Assembly (NCBI GenBank): GCA_037074765.1
Contig: JBAMDO010000259.1
Coordinates: 1-63,483 of the forward strand
Length of the DNA: 63,483 nucleotides
Direction: 5' to 3'
Source: Mansonella perstans
Lineage: Eukaryota; Nematoda; Chromadorea; Rhabditida; Onchocercidae
The notes beneath the pieces were generated by a model that saw only the letters and a program-made list of their open reading frames with translations, did no database searches and had not been told where the DNA came from. The position numbers and the translations under genes were made by a program. Shown piece by piece: positions 62,315 to 63,483 of the stretch (position 1 is the first letter of the stretch; each line of letters starts with the position of its first letter).

Positions 62315-63062
62315 TGTATGATTGATCTTACATAATTTTCTTTGATCTCCTCTAATTGCGTAAACAGTTACCCAAGCAAAAAAATAATCTTCATGTTACA
62401 AATTTCCTATTTTTTATAAATTTAATTTTCTATTTTGTAAATCCTGTTTTATCATATCTCTTTCACTTTTCCCTCTTCCCCTTTAATTTATCTATTTTGT
62501 TAACTTTTCTTCTTTAGTTAATTTTTATCGACTTATATTATATATATAATTTTTTTTTCATCATTGCGAGTTGACAAATTAGTCAAGGTGTTTTTTTTTT
62601 TTTTTTTTTTTTTTTCTATTTTCTAGTGTTTTTAGTTGGGGAAGTTGAAGTGAATCGGTGTGCGAGTTAGCAAAGACGAATTCGCTGTTAATTCGGTACA
62701 TCGTATACGTACGTAAACGTTAATGCCACCAATAAAAACGCATTATCACTAATTGATTAATTTTCGTTAGCAAAACTTTTTTTTAACTTTTTTTTCTTAT
62801 TTTTTTATTTAATTTGACAAATTTAGCAAATTTTTTAAATGATAAGTTATCTTCCTTTTTTTTATTAATTAATAAATAAATTGACAAAATACTAATAAAA
62901 AGTTTTTCAAATTATCTGTCTTTAATTTCATTCTCCTTATAAATATTTCATTTATGATTTTTTTTTTAATTTTCATTTTTTTTTTTCGTATTTTAGAATG
63001 CAAGGCAGCAACGCAGATATTGTTATTGTTGGAACCAGAGAGCTAGTTGATAACATTGTATT

Positions 63063-63191
63063 ATGATGAGTGATAATTCAGAGCATTTGTCATCGAAGAA
63101 AATTCGAACAGACCATCATAACAGCCAAATCGTCCAGTGGAACGTTTTTAAACGGCTGGTTGATGTCTTTAAACGAATTAAGGAAACATGA
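63063..63191 (+). other. overlapping upstream ORF (42 codons)
   Basis: ATGATGAGT at 63063 opens a frame to TGA at 63189-63191, overlapping the proposed flippase start in a different frame. The peptide (MMSDNSEHLSSKKIRTDHH, then WNVFKRLVDVFKRIKE) looks coding. A shorter 22-codon ORF precedes it at 62999-63067. Either they are translational uORFs or one indel separates the true N-terminus from the rest. Confidence 0.45.
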
Positions 63192-63483
63192 CGAAGAAAG
63201 ACGACGAAATCAATCTACATCATCAGTTCCGGAACGAATTCTACGAGCAAATGATCGTGAATTCAATGAGCAATTTAAATATACTGTTAGCACATTTGCT
63301 AATTAATATTTCATTTGAATGAATTTATCAGTGCAATTTTTTTTTTGCCGGATTCGAATTCAAAGAATTTATCCGAAATTGCCATATTTCTTTCGAATTC
63401 TATGATTATATAATTTTTCCAGAATTTTATATCAAATTTTTTTTTCCTGTCTTTTTCAGGATAATTTCATTAGAACTTCGAAA
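63163..63483 (+). CDS. P4-ATPase phospholipid flippase, 5' end (partial)
   Basis: Two exons are visible: about 63163-63285 and 63460 to the window edge, joined in phase 0 (donor GTTAGC, acceptor CTTTTTCAG). Across the junction the protein reads ERILRAND, EFNEQFKYT, then DNFIRTSK, matching the N-terminal P4-ATPase signature (R---AND--FN--F-Y-DN-I-TSKYN) that precedes the first membrane helix. The ANDR form suits the ATP8B-like group (C. elegans TAT-2/3/4). P4-ATPases with a CDC50-type subunit move phospholipids to the cytosolic leaflet of plasma or Golgi/endosomal membranes. The in-frame ATG at 63163 follows an upstream in-frame stop at 63067-63069, but a more distal start by splicing or frameshift correction is possible. 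Transmembrane and phosphorylation domains lie outside the window. Confidence 0.75.

Larger units (their letters stand above)
53815..62990. other. long AT-rich gene-poor stretch
   Basis: No gene could be supported apart from small fragments. It contains a (GA)n tract at 54255-54285, T runs (55304-55324, 55632-55659, 60036-60052, 62591-62615), an ATTT repeat at 57520-57540, a duplicated AAATTATATTAAATCAATGA element at 57290-57395, and the duplicated hairpins near 62.2 kb. The right end probably holds promoter and 5' UTR of the flippase gene; a less AT-rich block at 62640-62745 is a candidate. Confidence 0.55.

Noticed and set aside
1..63483. CRISPR arrays, rRNA, tRNA, bacterial operons and transposases
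   Set aside because: None seen. The short spaced repeats present are tandem duplications or microsatellites, and exons are spliced in eukaryotic style.

Overview
The window looks like AT-rich chromosomal DNA from a parasitic nematode, most likely a filarial worm. It has many short phase-consistent introns with GT...TTTCAG borders, long A/T homopolymers, and gene families typical of nematodes: a DAF-12/NHR-8-class nuclear receptor and a nematode-type nucleotide-diphospho-sugar transferase. No rRNA, tRNA, CRISPR array or recognisable transposase was found. The species cannot be fixed from the sequence alone.

Layout. Region 0-20 kb is gene-poor and rich in decay. It holds the 3' end of an unrecognised gene with a POU-specific-like helix-turn-helix (2543-3096, minus), a broken sugar-transferase copy (4448-5640, plus), isolated coding-like exons and tandem repeats. 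It also holds a multi-exon nuclear receptor that keeps its splice pattern but carries several independent lesions (12959-18048, plus). Region 21.3-34.3 kb is one large, apparently intact minus-strand gene. I can join 37 exons in consistent phase into about 1,857 residues: low-complexity Ser/Thr N-terminus, MATH domain, coiled coil, Pro/Ser/Gln-rich tail and a short helical domain. Region 36.2-37.8 kb has coding-like plus-strand fragments I cannot name. Region 39.3-47.8 kb is a second intact minus-strand gene (23 exons, about 1,214 residues) with a Lys-rich putative nuclear targeting block and a Cys-rich C-terminal domain resembling DUF4211. A possible 55-residue gene with a trans-splice-like acceptor against its ATG sits just upstream on the same strand (48522-48689), so the two could form an operon. 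Region 49-62.6 kb is mostly non-coding AT-rich DNA with repeats. At 63.1 kb a P4-ATPase (phospholipid flippase) gene begins on the plus strand and runs off the window.

The most interesting items are: the decaying DAF-12/NHR-8-like receptor; a 48-bp tandem duplication in the MATH gene that duplicates a splice donor and would add 16 residues in frame to the coiled coil; the unusual MATH plus coiled-coil architecture; and the candidate micro-gene/operon upstream of the DUF4211-like gene. Exon borders were placed by hand from GT/AG signals and reading phase; no alignment or transcript was available.
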